The translations under genes and the position numbers were made by a program. Below the pieces are notes generated by a model that saw only the letters and a list, made by a program, of their open reading frames with translations, searched no databases and was not told where the DNA came from. A DNA stretch of 33,594 nucleotides, taken from positions 1-33,594 of the forward strand of contig JAEYYV010000331.1 of assembly GCA_023428295.1 (NCBI GenBank), written 5' to 3'. Origin of the DNA: Pseudomonadota bacterium. GTDB lineage: Bacteria > Myxococcota_A > Polyangia > Haliangiales > Haliangiaceae. The stretch's first letter is position 1; every line of letters starts with the position of its first letter. Positions 27,480-33,594 of this stretch are shown here, piece by piece.

Positions 27480-28648
27480 GCACGGCACTCGTTGTCGTGA
27501 CAGGCGTCGCGCTGGCGGCGCCGAAGCAAGACCGCGTCGCGGTGATCGACGTGGGCCCCACGGACGGTGGAGTCGCGCGTCGGACGCTCGCCGGCGCGAT
27601 CGTCAACGGTGGCCTCTCGCCGCTCATCGGCGACGGCATCGACGACGCGCTCGCGGGTGAGGACATCACGCCGGATGCAGCGCGGCTCTCTGCTGCGATG
27701 GCCGAGGCCGGGCGCGCGTTCGGGCAGCTCGACTGCGCGCAGACGATCACGGCGAGCAACACGGCGATCGGCATCGCGGCTGCGCGACAGGCGGGCGGCT
27801 TGCCGGTGCCGGAGCTTCCGCGCGCGTGGACGTACGTGCTGCTCTGCGCCGAGCGCGGCAACGATGCCTCGCTCGCGCGCACGGCGATCACGCGGCTGCG
27901 TACGCTCGGTGGATCGGCCGACGTTCCCGCAGATCTGTGGACCAAGTATCCCGAGGTCGATGCGGTGCTCGATCGCGAGGTGTATCGGATCGAGATCACC
28001 TCCGACGCGCCCGGCGCGGTGATCTGGATCGATCACGAGCGCGCGGGCACGTCTCCGCTCGTGACCACGCTGCCCGCGGGCGAGCACGTGATCGCGGCGG
28101 CGAGTGGTGACCGTCGAGGATTCGCGATGGGCACCGCCGTGAAGTCGCAGACCACGCTCGCGATCCCCACGCCCTCGATGCGCGGCACGTACGGTGCCAT
28201 CGCGAAGAAAGTCGCGAGTTGGGGCGGGGTGATGCCGGCAGCGTCGGAGATCGGCGCGGTGCTCACGCTCGCCAAGGTCCGCGTGGCGATCGTGCGGCGC
28301 GGCGACGTGATCGAAGCGTGGGGACGCGCTGGGCGCGCGGGCGATCCGCATCGACTCGGCCAGGACGATGGCACCGGAAGCGTCGCGGATGCGCCCCGGC
28401 TCGTCGCGCTGATCGCCGATCGCGTCCAGGTCTGGAACGATCGGTCTCCCGATCCCGACGAGCTCTTGACCGAAACCAACACGCCGCTCGTGCGCGACAA
28501 ACGCAGCGAACGCGTCGACGAGCCCACGAAGTGGTGGGTCTACGCGTCGCTCGCGGGTGCGATCGTCGCCGGTGGCGCCCTGCTCTACTTCACCGAGACC
28601 GCGTCGACGACGCAGCGGGTGGAGCTCCACCTGCCGAGGGTCCCATGA
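27443..28648 (+). CDS. Exported PEGA-domain membrane protein
   Basis: A 401-residue protein with an N-terminal signal (RVSTALVVVTGVALAAP). A helical alpha-rich region (about 35-170) is followed by a PEGA domain at about 183-218 (APGAVIWIDHERAGTSPL, LPAGEHVIAAASG). A mixed region then leads to a TM segment near the end (WWVYASLAGAIVAGGALLYF) and a short tail. The start is ATG 27443, inside the PilZ gene; this is needed to keep the positively charged n-region of the signal. It overlaps the next gene by ATGA. Architecture is like the two PEGA proteins at 5082-6868, but the N-terminal region differs. Function unknown. Confidence 0.78.
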   Translation: MGPKRVLQAARVSTALVVVTGVALAAPKQDRVAVIDVGPTDGGVARRTLAGAIVNGGLSPLIGDGIDDALAGEDITPDAARLSAAMAEAGRAFGQLDCAQTITASNTAIGIAAARQAGGLPVPELPRAWTYVLLCAERGNDASLARTAITRLRTLGGSADVPADLWTKYPEVDAVLDREVYRIEITSDAPGAVIWIDHERAGTSPLVTTLPAGEHVIAAASGDRRGFAMGTAVKSQTTLAIPTPSMRGTYGAIAKKVASWGGVMPAASEIGAVLTLAKVRVAIVRRGDVIEAWGRAGRAGDPHRLGQDDGTGSVADAPRLVALIADRVQVWNDRSPDPDELLTETNTPLVRDKRSERVDEPTKWWVYASLAGAIVAGGALLYFTETASTTQRVELHLPRVP

Positions 28649-29643
28649 AGCGCATCCTGCTCGTCCTCGCATTGCTCCTCGCGCTGCTCTCGCCGGTCGC
28701 CGCCGCGCCGCGCCTCCAGCACGCCGCGTCCTCGGGGCGGGTGACCGTGCTCGCCGAGGACGGCCTCGCGAGCGAAGCGACATCGCTCGCGGACATCACC
28801 GAGGAAGCGTTGACCGCGATCAGCGCTGACCTCGTGGATCTTCCGGTGCCGCAGCGGATCGAGGTGCGCCTCGTGCGTGACGCCGCCGATCTCGCCGCGA
28901 TCGCGCCGGCCGGACGCGGTGCTCCACCGTGGGCGATCGGCGTCGCGTATCCCGACCTCGGCGTTATCTCGGTCGCGATGCGTCGCGGAGCGAACATCGT
29001 GAACACCGCGTCCACGCTGAAGCACGAGCTCGCTCACATCGCGCTCGGCGTCGCGTTGCCGCGAGCACCGCACTGGCTGCACGAAGGCTTCGCGTATCAG
29101 CACGCGGGCGAGTGGTCGTGGGATCGCATGGAGACGCTCGCCGGCATGGCGTGGTTCGGCGGCATCGTCGCGCTCGACGAGCTCGATCGATCGTTTCCCG
29201 CCGAGGAGCTTCCCGCGCACCGCGCGTACGCGCAGAGCTACGACTTCATCGGCTACCTGTCGCGTCGCGGCCGCTACGAGGACAAAGCGGACGACGGTGA
29301 TCGCTGGCCGTTCCGTCGCTTTCTCACCATCGTCGGCCAGACCGGCGATATGGACGCAGCCGCAAAGACCGCGTTCGGTCGTCCGCTGCGCGAGCTGTTC
29401 GAGGAGTGGCGCTCGGATCTCACCAGCCGCTACATGCTCGCGCCGCTCGGCCTGCTCGGGCTCGCGATCTGGATCTTGTGCGCGATGCTCCTCGTCCTCG
29501 GATACATCCGCAAGAAGCGCAATAACACCAAGCGCCTCACCACGTGGGACGCGGAAGAGAAGCGCGAGGACGCCGCGATCGCTGCCGCGCTGGCCGCACT
29601 ACGACCGGTCTCCACGCCCGATCAGCCTCATCTATTCAATTGA
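28645..29643 (+). CDS. Membrane-anchored gluzincin-type metallopeptidase
   Basis: A 332-residue peptidase of the MA-clan type. A signal peptide (ILLVLALLLALLSPVAAA) precedes the domain. The zinc motif is KHELAHIALG (H127, E128, H131) and the third ligand is E147 in WLHEGFAYQHAGEW, the usual spacing for gluzincins. One TM helix lies at about 264-287 (LLGLAIWILCAMLLVLGY) with a Lys/Arg-rich cytoplasmic tail, so the catalytic domain faces the periplasm. Substrate unknown. It begins with an ATGA overlap on the PEGA gene. No gene follows for 200 bases; the tandem hairpin repeat lies directly downstream. Confidence 0.85.
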   Translation: MKRILLVLALLLALLSPVAAAPRLQHAASSGRVTVLAEDGLASEATSLADITEEALTAISADLVDLPVPQRIEVRLVRDAADLAAIAPAGRGAPPWAIGVAYPDLGVISVAMRRGANIVNTASTLKHELAHIALGVALPRAPHWLHEGFAYQHAGEWSWDRMETLAGMAWFGGIVALDELDRSFPAEELPAHRAYAQSYDFIGYLSRRGRYEDKADDGDRWPFRRFLTIVGQTGDMDAAAKTAFGRPLRELFEEWRSDLTSRYMLAPLGLLGLAIWILCAMLLVLGYIRKKRNNTKRLTTWDAEEKREDAAIAAALAALRPVSTPDQPHLFN

Positions 29644-29654
29644 CGAATGTCAGG

Positions 29655-29786
29655 ATCCGTCATGCTTGTTCCCCCCTCCTCCGCACCGCCCTTCGGCGGT
29701 GCTACGCGCATGACATCCGTCATGCTTGTTGCCCCCTCCGCACCGCCCTTCGGCGGTGCTACGCGCATGACATCCGTCATGCTTGT
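29655..29786. repeat. Tandem hairpin repeat (two full units and a partial third)
   Basis: Unit A (29655-29714, 60 bases) and unit B (29715-29771, 57 bases) are nearly identical, and a truncated unit C (29772-29786) repeats the first 15 bases. Each full unit holds a stem CACCGCC-cttc-GGCGGTG and is bounded by GTCATGC and GCATGAC. Where units join, GCATGAC-atcc-GTCATGC forms another perfect seven-base stem, so two alternative foldings exist. It resembles a REP-type palindromic element; a terminator role for the peptidase operon is also possible. Confidence 0.8.
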
Positions 29787-29817
29787 CCATTAGTTACGCG
29801 CGACGCGACGAATTTGG

Positions 29818-29841
29818 GGAACTCGGCGCCACCTCGTCCGT
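29818..29841 (+). promoter_or_regulatory. Possible ECF-type promoter (GGAAC-N16-CGT)
   Basis: GGAAC at 29818-29822 and CGT at 29839-29841 are 16 bases apart, the arrangement used by many ECF sigma factors, and lie right before the ECF sigma gene. This suggests autoregulation. Transcription would start near 29848, which would favour the ATG at 29857 over 29845 as the start codon. Short motifs like this occur by chance, so confidence is low. Confidence 0.25.
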
Positions 29842-29844
29842 GGA

Positions 29845-30447
29845 ATGCGCGACGACATGATCGCCGTGGCCACCGAGGTCCCAACGCCCGTGCGCGCGAC
29901 GCAGGACGAGCTCGATCAGCTCGCGGTCCGTCGCGCGGCAACGGGCGACGGCAGGGCCGCGCGCGAGCTCGTCGAGACGTACCAGCATCGCGTGTTCGCG
30001 TTGATCTCGCGGATGCTGTGGCGACAGGGCCGCGCGACGATCGAGGACATCGCGCAGGACACGTTCCTTCGCGTGTTCCAGAACCTCTCGAAGTTCGAGC
30101 TCGAGGGACCCGCGAAGCTATCGACGTGGATCCTCACGATCGCGGCGCGCCGCTCGATCGACGAGCTGCGCCGCATGCGCCCCGTCCCGACCGACGACAT
30201 TCGAGGCACGAGCACCGATCGAACCGATGCTGACATGCAGCGCAAGCAGCTCGTCGCCGCGATCGAGACCGCGCTCGCGGATCTGTCGCCGGAGCTTCGC
30301 GCTGCGTTCTTGCTCCGCGAATACCACGGGCTCGAGTACACCGAGATCGCGCGGTCCCTCGGCATCGAGCTCGGCACCGTCAAGTCTCGTCTCGCTCGCG
30401 CACGCACGCTGCTGCGCGAGCGCCTCGCGGAGGTTCGCGATGAGTGA
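29845..30447 (+). CDS. ECF-family RNA polymerase sigma factor
   Basis: A group 4 sigma-70 factor of up to 200 residues. Sigma region 2 is at about 38-110 (ELVETYQHRVFALISRML, IEDIAQDTFLRVFQNL, STWILTIAARRSIDELRR), and region 4 at about 142-192 (LADLSPELRAAFLLREYHG, YTEIARSLGIELGTVKSRLARAR) with its helix-turn-helix. No region 1 or 3 is present. ATG 29845 and ATG 29857 are both possible. The next gene overlaps it by eight bases and encodes a single-pass membrane protein that probably controls it. The signal and regulon cannot be told from here. Confidence 0.93.
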   Translation: MRDDMIAVATEVPTPVRATQDELDQLAVRRAATGDGRAARELVETYQHRVFALISRMLWRQGRATIEDIAQDTFLRVFQNLSKFELEGPAKLSTWILTIAARRSIDELRRMRPVPTDDIRGTSTDRTDADMQRKQLVAAIETALADLSPELRAAFLLREYHGLEYTEIARSLGIELGTVKSRLARARTLLRERLAEVRDE

Positions 30448-31330
30448 CCGACTCGATGATGATCGCGTGATCGACGATGCGCTCGATGCGTGGACGCCGC
30501 TCGAGCCTCCAACGGGCTTTGCCGATCGCGTGCTCGCTGCGCGCGCCGAGGCGCCCGCGAAGCGCCCGTGGTGGCTCGCCGCTCCGATCAGCGCCGTCGC
30601 GGTGGTCGCGCTGGTCGTGTTGGTCGCGCAGTCTCGCTCCGGAGAGCTGTCGAGCGACGCTGTTCGAGGCGCTCCCAGCGAGGGAGTCGCCGCGGCTGGA
30701 TCTGCCAACGCGGGGAGCGCTGTCGGGGTGGCGATGAACCAGCCGATCGGCTCCGATGCCGGTGTCATGAACGGGCAGCTGGTCGCGGTCGACGATCCCG
30801 AAACCGATGTCGCGGTGATCGCGGGGACCTCGGTGACGATTCACGATCCCGCGGTGACGACCACGCTGCACGTCGACTTCTCGGGGCGCTGCTCGTCGGG
30901 CGCGCACGTCGTGGTGCTCGGACCGCAGAGCGTCGAGGTCACTCGCGTGGCGGGCCACACGCGCGCGACTCTCGCGCTCGACGAAGGGCGCTGGTCGTAC
31001 GAGGTGCGGTGCGACGCCGATCCGCACGTGCCCCCCATCACCGGCACGATCACGGTTCGCGGCGATGGCACGAGCCGAGAGCTGCCCAAGACCGGCGACG
31101 ACAATTCGCCCGTGCTCTTCCTCGAAGACATCAGGTCATCCGGCAGCGAGATGACCGTGCGGGGCGCGACGCTGCCGGGATGGACGCTCGCGATCGATGG
31201 CGATCCGATCACGATCCGCAAGGACCTGCGCTTCGAGGCCCGCACGCGCGGCTTCAAACGCATCGTGATCCGCGCGGAGCACCCATCGCTCGGCGTGCAC
31301 TACTTCGCGACGCTCCCGATCACCCGCTGA
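30440..31330 (+). CDS. Probable anti-sigma factor, single-pass membrane protein
   Basis: A 296-residue protein. The short N-terminal region (1-42; DALDAWTPLEPPTGFADRVL) would be cytosolic, followed by one TM segment (45-63: WLAAPISAVAVVALVVLVA). A large periplasmic region then holds beta-rich domains (VTTTLHVDFSGRC, GHTRATLALDEGRWSYEVR, TLPGWTLAIDGDPITIRKDL). The typical zinc anti-sigma motif (HxxxCxxC) is absent. The role is inferred from overlap with the ECF sigma gene (ATGAGTGA, 30440-30447), the membrane topology, and the PPTGFADRVLA segment common before the TM helix in such proteins. It could instead be an unrelated envelope protein. Confidence 0.7.
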   Translation: MSDRLDDDRVIDDALDAWTPLEPPTGFADRVLAARAEAPAKRPWWLAAPISAVAVVALVVLVAQSRSGELSSDAVRGAPSEGVAAAGSANAGSAVGVAMNQPIGSDAGVMNGQLVAVDDPETDVAVIAGTSVTIHDPAVTTTLHVDFSGRCSSGAHVVVLGPQSVEVTRVAGHTRATLALDEGRWSYEVRCDADPHVPPITGTITVRGDGTSRELPKTGDDNSPVLFLEDIRSSGSEMTVRGATLPGWTLAIDGDPITIRKDLRFEARTRGFKRIVIRAEHPSLGVHYFATLPITR

Positions 31331-31362
31331 TCGCGGTGCGCGGTTTGGTGTATCGTCGGGAG

Positions 31363-32250
31363 ATGAGGTCGTGGTGGATCGTGTTGACAGTGGCCGCGTG
31401 CGGGGATGATGGCAACACGCAGGTCGACAGCGCTCCGATGGACTCGGAGCCACCAATGGATGCACCGCCTCCGTGCAATCTCGAGGCGCCATTCACTGCG
31501 CCGGCGACGATCATGGGGCTGACGACAACCAACCCGATGCAGTTCGGCGGGCATCTCTCCGCCGACTCTCTTCGCATCTACATCACGCGCGGCGTGCCGG
31601 GCACCGGCGACCAGGCGCTGTTCATGGGCACGCGCGCGACGCCGAGCGATGGCTTCTTCACGATCGCGCCGCTCTCGATCGAGAACATCGGAAACATGCC
31701 CATGGCGTGGCCGATGCTCTCCGAGGACGAGCTGACGATCTACTTCCAGACGACGTCGACGATCATGACATCGACACGCGCTGGGATGAACGACATGTTC
31801 CCCGCGCCGAGGATGATGACGGAGCTGGGCACGAGCGGCGCCGGGATGACGCCGCGTGTGAGCCGTGACGGGCTCACGCTGCACTTCGCTCGCATCGCCG
31901 CGGGCAATGCGAACCTCTTTGTCTCGACACGAGCGGCGACCGATCAACCGTTCGGCGCGGGCACGCTGATCGCCGAGCTCTCGAGCGACGACTACGAAGA
32001 GGCTCCTGTCGTGAGCGATGACGGTCTCGAAGTCTTCTTCGCCCGCGTGCCCGGCCGCGCTGCGGGATCGATGCTCCGCGCTACGCGCGCGTCCGTGTCG
32101 GACCCGTTCGGTGCGCCCACCGCGGTGGCGGAGCTCGGCACGGGCACGCTCAGCCCGAGCTGGCTCGCCCCGGATCGCTGCACGCTGCTGTACACGAAGC
32201 TCGACGGCGCCGCGCCGCAGATCTATCTCGCACAGCGTCCCGGATTCTAG
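31363..32250 (+). CDS. PD40/TolB-like beta-propeller lipoprotein
   Basis: A 295-residue lipoprotein. The signal ends LTVAAC (C13), then an acidic linker with repeated DSxPMD-like residues. The mature part has TolB/PD40-type blades: LSADSLRIYITR, LSEDELTIYFQT, VSRDGLTLHFAR and VSDDGLEVFFAR, with linkers starting GTRATPSDGF and STRAATDQPF. Such propellers are common myxobacterial surface lipoproteins and bind proteins or ligands; no catalytic residues are evident. The start is ATG 31363. It lies 32 bases after the anti-sigma gene and may belong to the sigma operon as a target or sensor. Convergent with the Lys-rich gene, four bases between stops. Confidence 0.85.
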   Translation: MRSWWIVLTVAACGDDGNTQVDSAPMDSEPPMDAPPPCNLEAPFTAPATIMGLTTTNPMQFGGHLSADSLRIYITRGVPGTGDQALFMGTRATPSDGFFTIAPLSIENIGNMPMAWPMLSEDELTIYFQTTSTIMTSTRAGMNDMFPAPRMMTELGTSGAGMTPRVSRDGLTLHFARIAAGNANLFVSTRAATDQPFGAGTLIAELSSDDYEEAPVVSDDGLEVFFARVPGRAAGSMLRATRASVSDPFGAPTAVAELGTGTLSPSWLAPDRCTLLYTKLDGAAPQIYLAQRPGF

Positions 32251-32254
32251 GCGG

Positions 32255-32839
32255 CTAGGCCCACGCTCCGAGCTGTGCGCGCGCCGCGTCGACGGTGATC
32301 GCGTCGGCCGCTTTGGACACGTCTTCCTCGACCCACGCCGGAAACGGGATCTTCACGTTGTGGTGCTCGCCGCTGCGCGTGTGCTCCTGACGGACGAGCT
32401 CCGTGCGCTCTGCGGGCAACACGCCCTCGCGCGCGAGCCGGACGACCGCCGGCCACAAGCGGCGGTGGACGAACGTCACCTTGCCGTCGACGAGCTTGAA
32501 GCAGCGGACGTCCACGTTCTCGTCGATCGCCGACAGCACGTCGTAGATCACGTTGCCTTTGGGATGCGACCACCAGCTGCCGACGATCGGCTCGCCAGCG
32601 ATCTGCTCGGCGAGCGACGGGACCGGGCCCTTCGCCGACGCGAGAACGACGCCGTGCTTCTCGACGTACGTGATCCACTTCTTCGTCGCGCCCGCGGTGG
32701 CGTGCAATCGCTTCTTCGGCTTCGGCTTCGGCTTCGGCTTCGCCTTCGCGCTGCCCTTGACCTTACTGCGCGCCGCCTTCGCGATGACCTTCGCCGGCTT
32801 GTTCTTCGCCGACGCTACCTTCTTGTTCTTCGTCTTCAC
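32255..32839 (-). CDS. Lys-rich-tailed conserved hypothetical protein
   Basis: A 194-residue cytosolic protein. Residues 1-45 are a disordered, strongly basic Lys/Ala/Pro tail with histone-H1-like AKPKPKPKPKKR. The rest is a folded domain with GPVPSLAEQIAGEPIVGSWW, HPKGNVIYDVLSAI and LVDGKVTFVHRRLWPAVVRLA, which I have seen in hypothetical proteins but cannot tie to a defined function. The basic tail suggests nucleic-acid contact. The start is GTG 32839, which overlaps the TGA of the upstream regulator (GTGA), so the two genes are coupled. A hexanucleotide run at 32714-32749 encodes the KPKPK tract and may vary in length. Confidence 0.75.
   Translation of the reverse strand: MKTKNKKVASAKNKPAKVIAKAARSKVKGSAKAKPKPKPKPKKRLHATAGATKKWITYVEKHGVVLASAKGPVPSLAEQIAGEPIVGSWWSHPKGNVIYDVLSAIDENVDVRCFKLVDGKVTFVHRRLWPAVVRLAREGVLPAERTELVRQEHTRSGEHHNVKIPFPAWVEEDVSKAADAITVDAARAQLGAWA
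32714..32749. repeat. Hexanucleotide tandem repeat (six units)
   Basis: Four copies of CTTCGG followed by two of CTTCGC, in the N-terminal tail of the Lys-rich gene (minus strand; each unit codes for Lys-Pro or a near variant). Such runs can expand or shrink by slippage in units of two residues without a frameshift. Confidence 0.75.
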
Positions 32840-33594
32840 CGTGGGATGACGAAAATGAAATCACGGGGCGGAACAAAACGGTAGCCGTCCTCGGTCACCC
32901 GGATGATCTCCGAACCGTCTTCGCCGAGGAGGCGACGGATTCGCATGATGTTCGTGAACAGCGCCGCGTCGTGGCGCAGCGGGTGGTACTCGACGTTCCA
33001 GACCGCTTGGACGATCGCCTCCTTGGAGAACACCTTGCCCGGCGCCGACGCGAACAAGAACAGCAAGCGCTTGAGCAGCGAGCGGCGACGGAGGTCGGCG
33101 AGCTCGCTCCCGTGGCGCCAGATGACCTCGCGCACACCGTCGACGGCGAGCGCGCGGCCTGGCAAGCGGAGGATCTCGGGGTTGGCATCGGCGACGTCCG
33201 ACGGGACACCCTCCGCATCGATCACGCGGAACGGACGCTGTGCCGTGAGGCCGAGGTCCGTCAGCAAACGCGCGGCGCCTTCGATCGCGGCGGGCGCCAT
33301 GGTGGCGGCGCTCGGCGCGGATGGATCGGCGACCGCCTCGTGACCGCTGATCGCGTCGAGGGCGGCGTGCGCGACGAGGCGCTCGACCGGCAACCCCGCG
33401 GCAGCGGACAGATCCGATGCATCGCGCGCGTACGAGACGGCCGAGGCCGCATCGTCGTCGTCGCGCGCGAGCGCCGAGAGTGCGAGGAGCGCGTGGATGC
33501 GAACGCGAACGAGCCCGGCGGCGTGTGCTTCGCGCGCAGCGCGTGATGCAGCCGCGCGTGCGTTGCCGCGATCACCGCGCGCGAGCTCGAGGCG
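32836..33594 (-). CDS. TPR-like/winged-helix transcriptional regulator, partial (N-terminus cut off by window edge)
   Basis: At least 252 residues are visible; the frame stays open to the right edge, so the N-terminus is outside the window. The outer part is helical and Ala-rich (ARAAASRAAREAHAAGLVRV, HALLALSALARDDDDAASAV), like TPR repeats. The C-terminal part is an OmpR/PhoB-type winged helix (LLKRLLFLFASAPGKVFSKE, IVQAVWNVEYHPL, ALFTNIMRIRRLLGEDGSEI, VTEDGYRFVPP). Such proteins usually bind DNA through the winged helix and sense partners through the repeats. It ends in a GTGA overlap with the Lys-rich gene, which is probably co-expressed with it. Family sure, target unknown. Confidence 0.8.
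   Translation of the reverse strand, partial: RLELARGDRGNARAAASRAAREAHAAGLVRVRIHALLALSALARDDDDAASAVSYARDASDLSAAAGLPVERLVAHAALDAISGHEAVADPSAPSAATMAPAAIEGAARLLTDLGLTAQRPFRVIDAEGVPSDVADANPEILRLPGRALAVDGVREVIWRHGSELADLRRRSLLKRLLFLFASAPGKVFSKEAIVQAVWNVEYHPLRHDAALFTNIMRIRRLLGEDGSEIIRVTEDGYRFVPPRDFIFVIPR

Noticed and set aside
27413..28783. Minus-strand open frame of 456 codons across the PEGA gene
   Set aside because: Arg-rich low-complexity translation, antisense to a gene with signal peptide, PEGA domain and TM helix.
29655..29786. CRISPR array
   Set aside because: The repeats are directly adjacent with no spacers, only two full copies exist, and no cas gene is near.

Overview
The window is a gene-dense, visibly GC-rich stretch of a Gram-negative bacterial chromosome. 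I infer a member of the Myxococcota (Polyangia/Haliangiales-like). The basis is the strong G/C bias at third codon positions and an unusually high density of predicted lipoproteins (nine). A sigma-54 enhancer-binding protein, PilZ, PEGA and NHL-propeller genes, an ECF sigma factor and two Get3/ArsA-like ATPases also fit. No rRNA, tRNA, CRISPR array, insertion sequence or phage gene was seen. No gene-free stretch exceeds 300 bases; the longest are about 200 bases (29644-29844, filled by a tandem hairpin repeat) and about 180 bases (10094-10273). Bases 1-117 hold nothing I can support.

Layout. 118-3336 (minus): a small membrane protein, then an operon of an LACTB2-like metallo-beta-lactamase hydrolase, a sigma-54 activator and the zinc protein YacG. 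3427-7776: a short conserved protein, a lipoprotein plus ArsA/Get3-like ATPase pair, two tandem CsgG-like/PEGA envelope proteins and a coiled-coil lipoprotein. 7817-13976: glutathione transferase, inorganic pyrophosphatase, RlmN, a plant-DEG9-like serine protease, a biotinyl carrier protein, a second ArsA/Get3-like ATPase and a GNAT acetyltransferase. 13991-18995: a Cys-rich lipoprotein, a thioredoxin, a minus-strand operon of two NHL-propeller lipoproteins and a P460-type cytochrome, then a divergent secreted metallopeptidase. 19000-27082: an outer-membrane-barrel/thioredoxin fusion divergent from a helical lipoprotein, then mfd followed by two parvulin-type chaperones. 27165-29643: PilZ, PEGA and membrane metallopeptidase genes that overlap one another. 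29845-32250: ECF sigma factor, anti-sigma candidate and a propeller lipoprotein. 32255-33594 (minus): a Lys-rich protein and a winged-helix regulator that runs off the right edge.

Together the genes are mostly housekeeping (Mfd, pyrophosphatase, RlmN, YacG) mixed with envelope biogenesis and sensing. Parvulin chaperones, OM barrels, PEGA proteins and lipoproteins all act in or on the cell envelope. Co-directional genes often overlap by ATGA or GTGA, and six convergent gene pairs lie from 4 bases overlapping to 6 bases apart, leaving no room for terminators. The most unusual items are the two ArsA/Get3 paralogues with complementary P-loop substitutions, the beta-barrel/thioredoxin fusion, the PilZ-PEGA-metallopeptidase operon and the tandem hairpin array at 29655-29786. 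Function statements rest on motifs read by eye; no database search was run.
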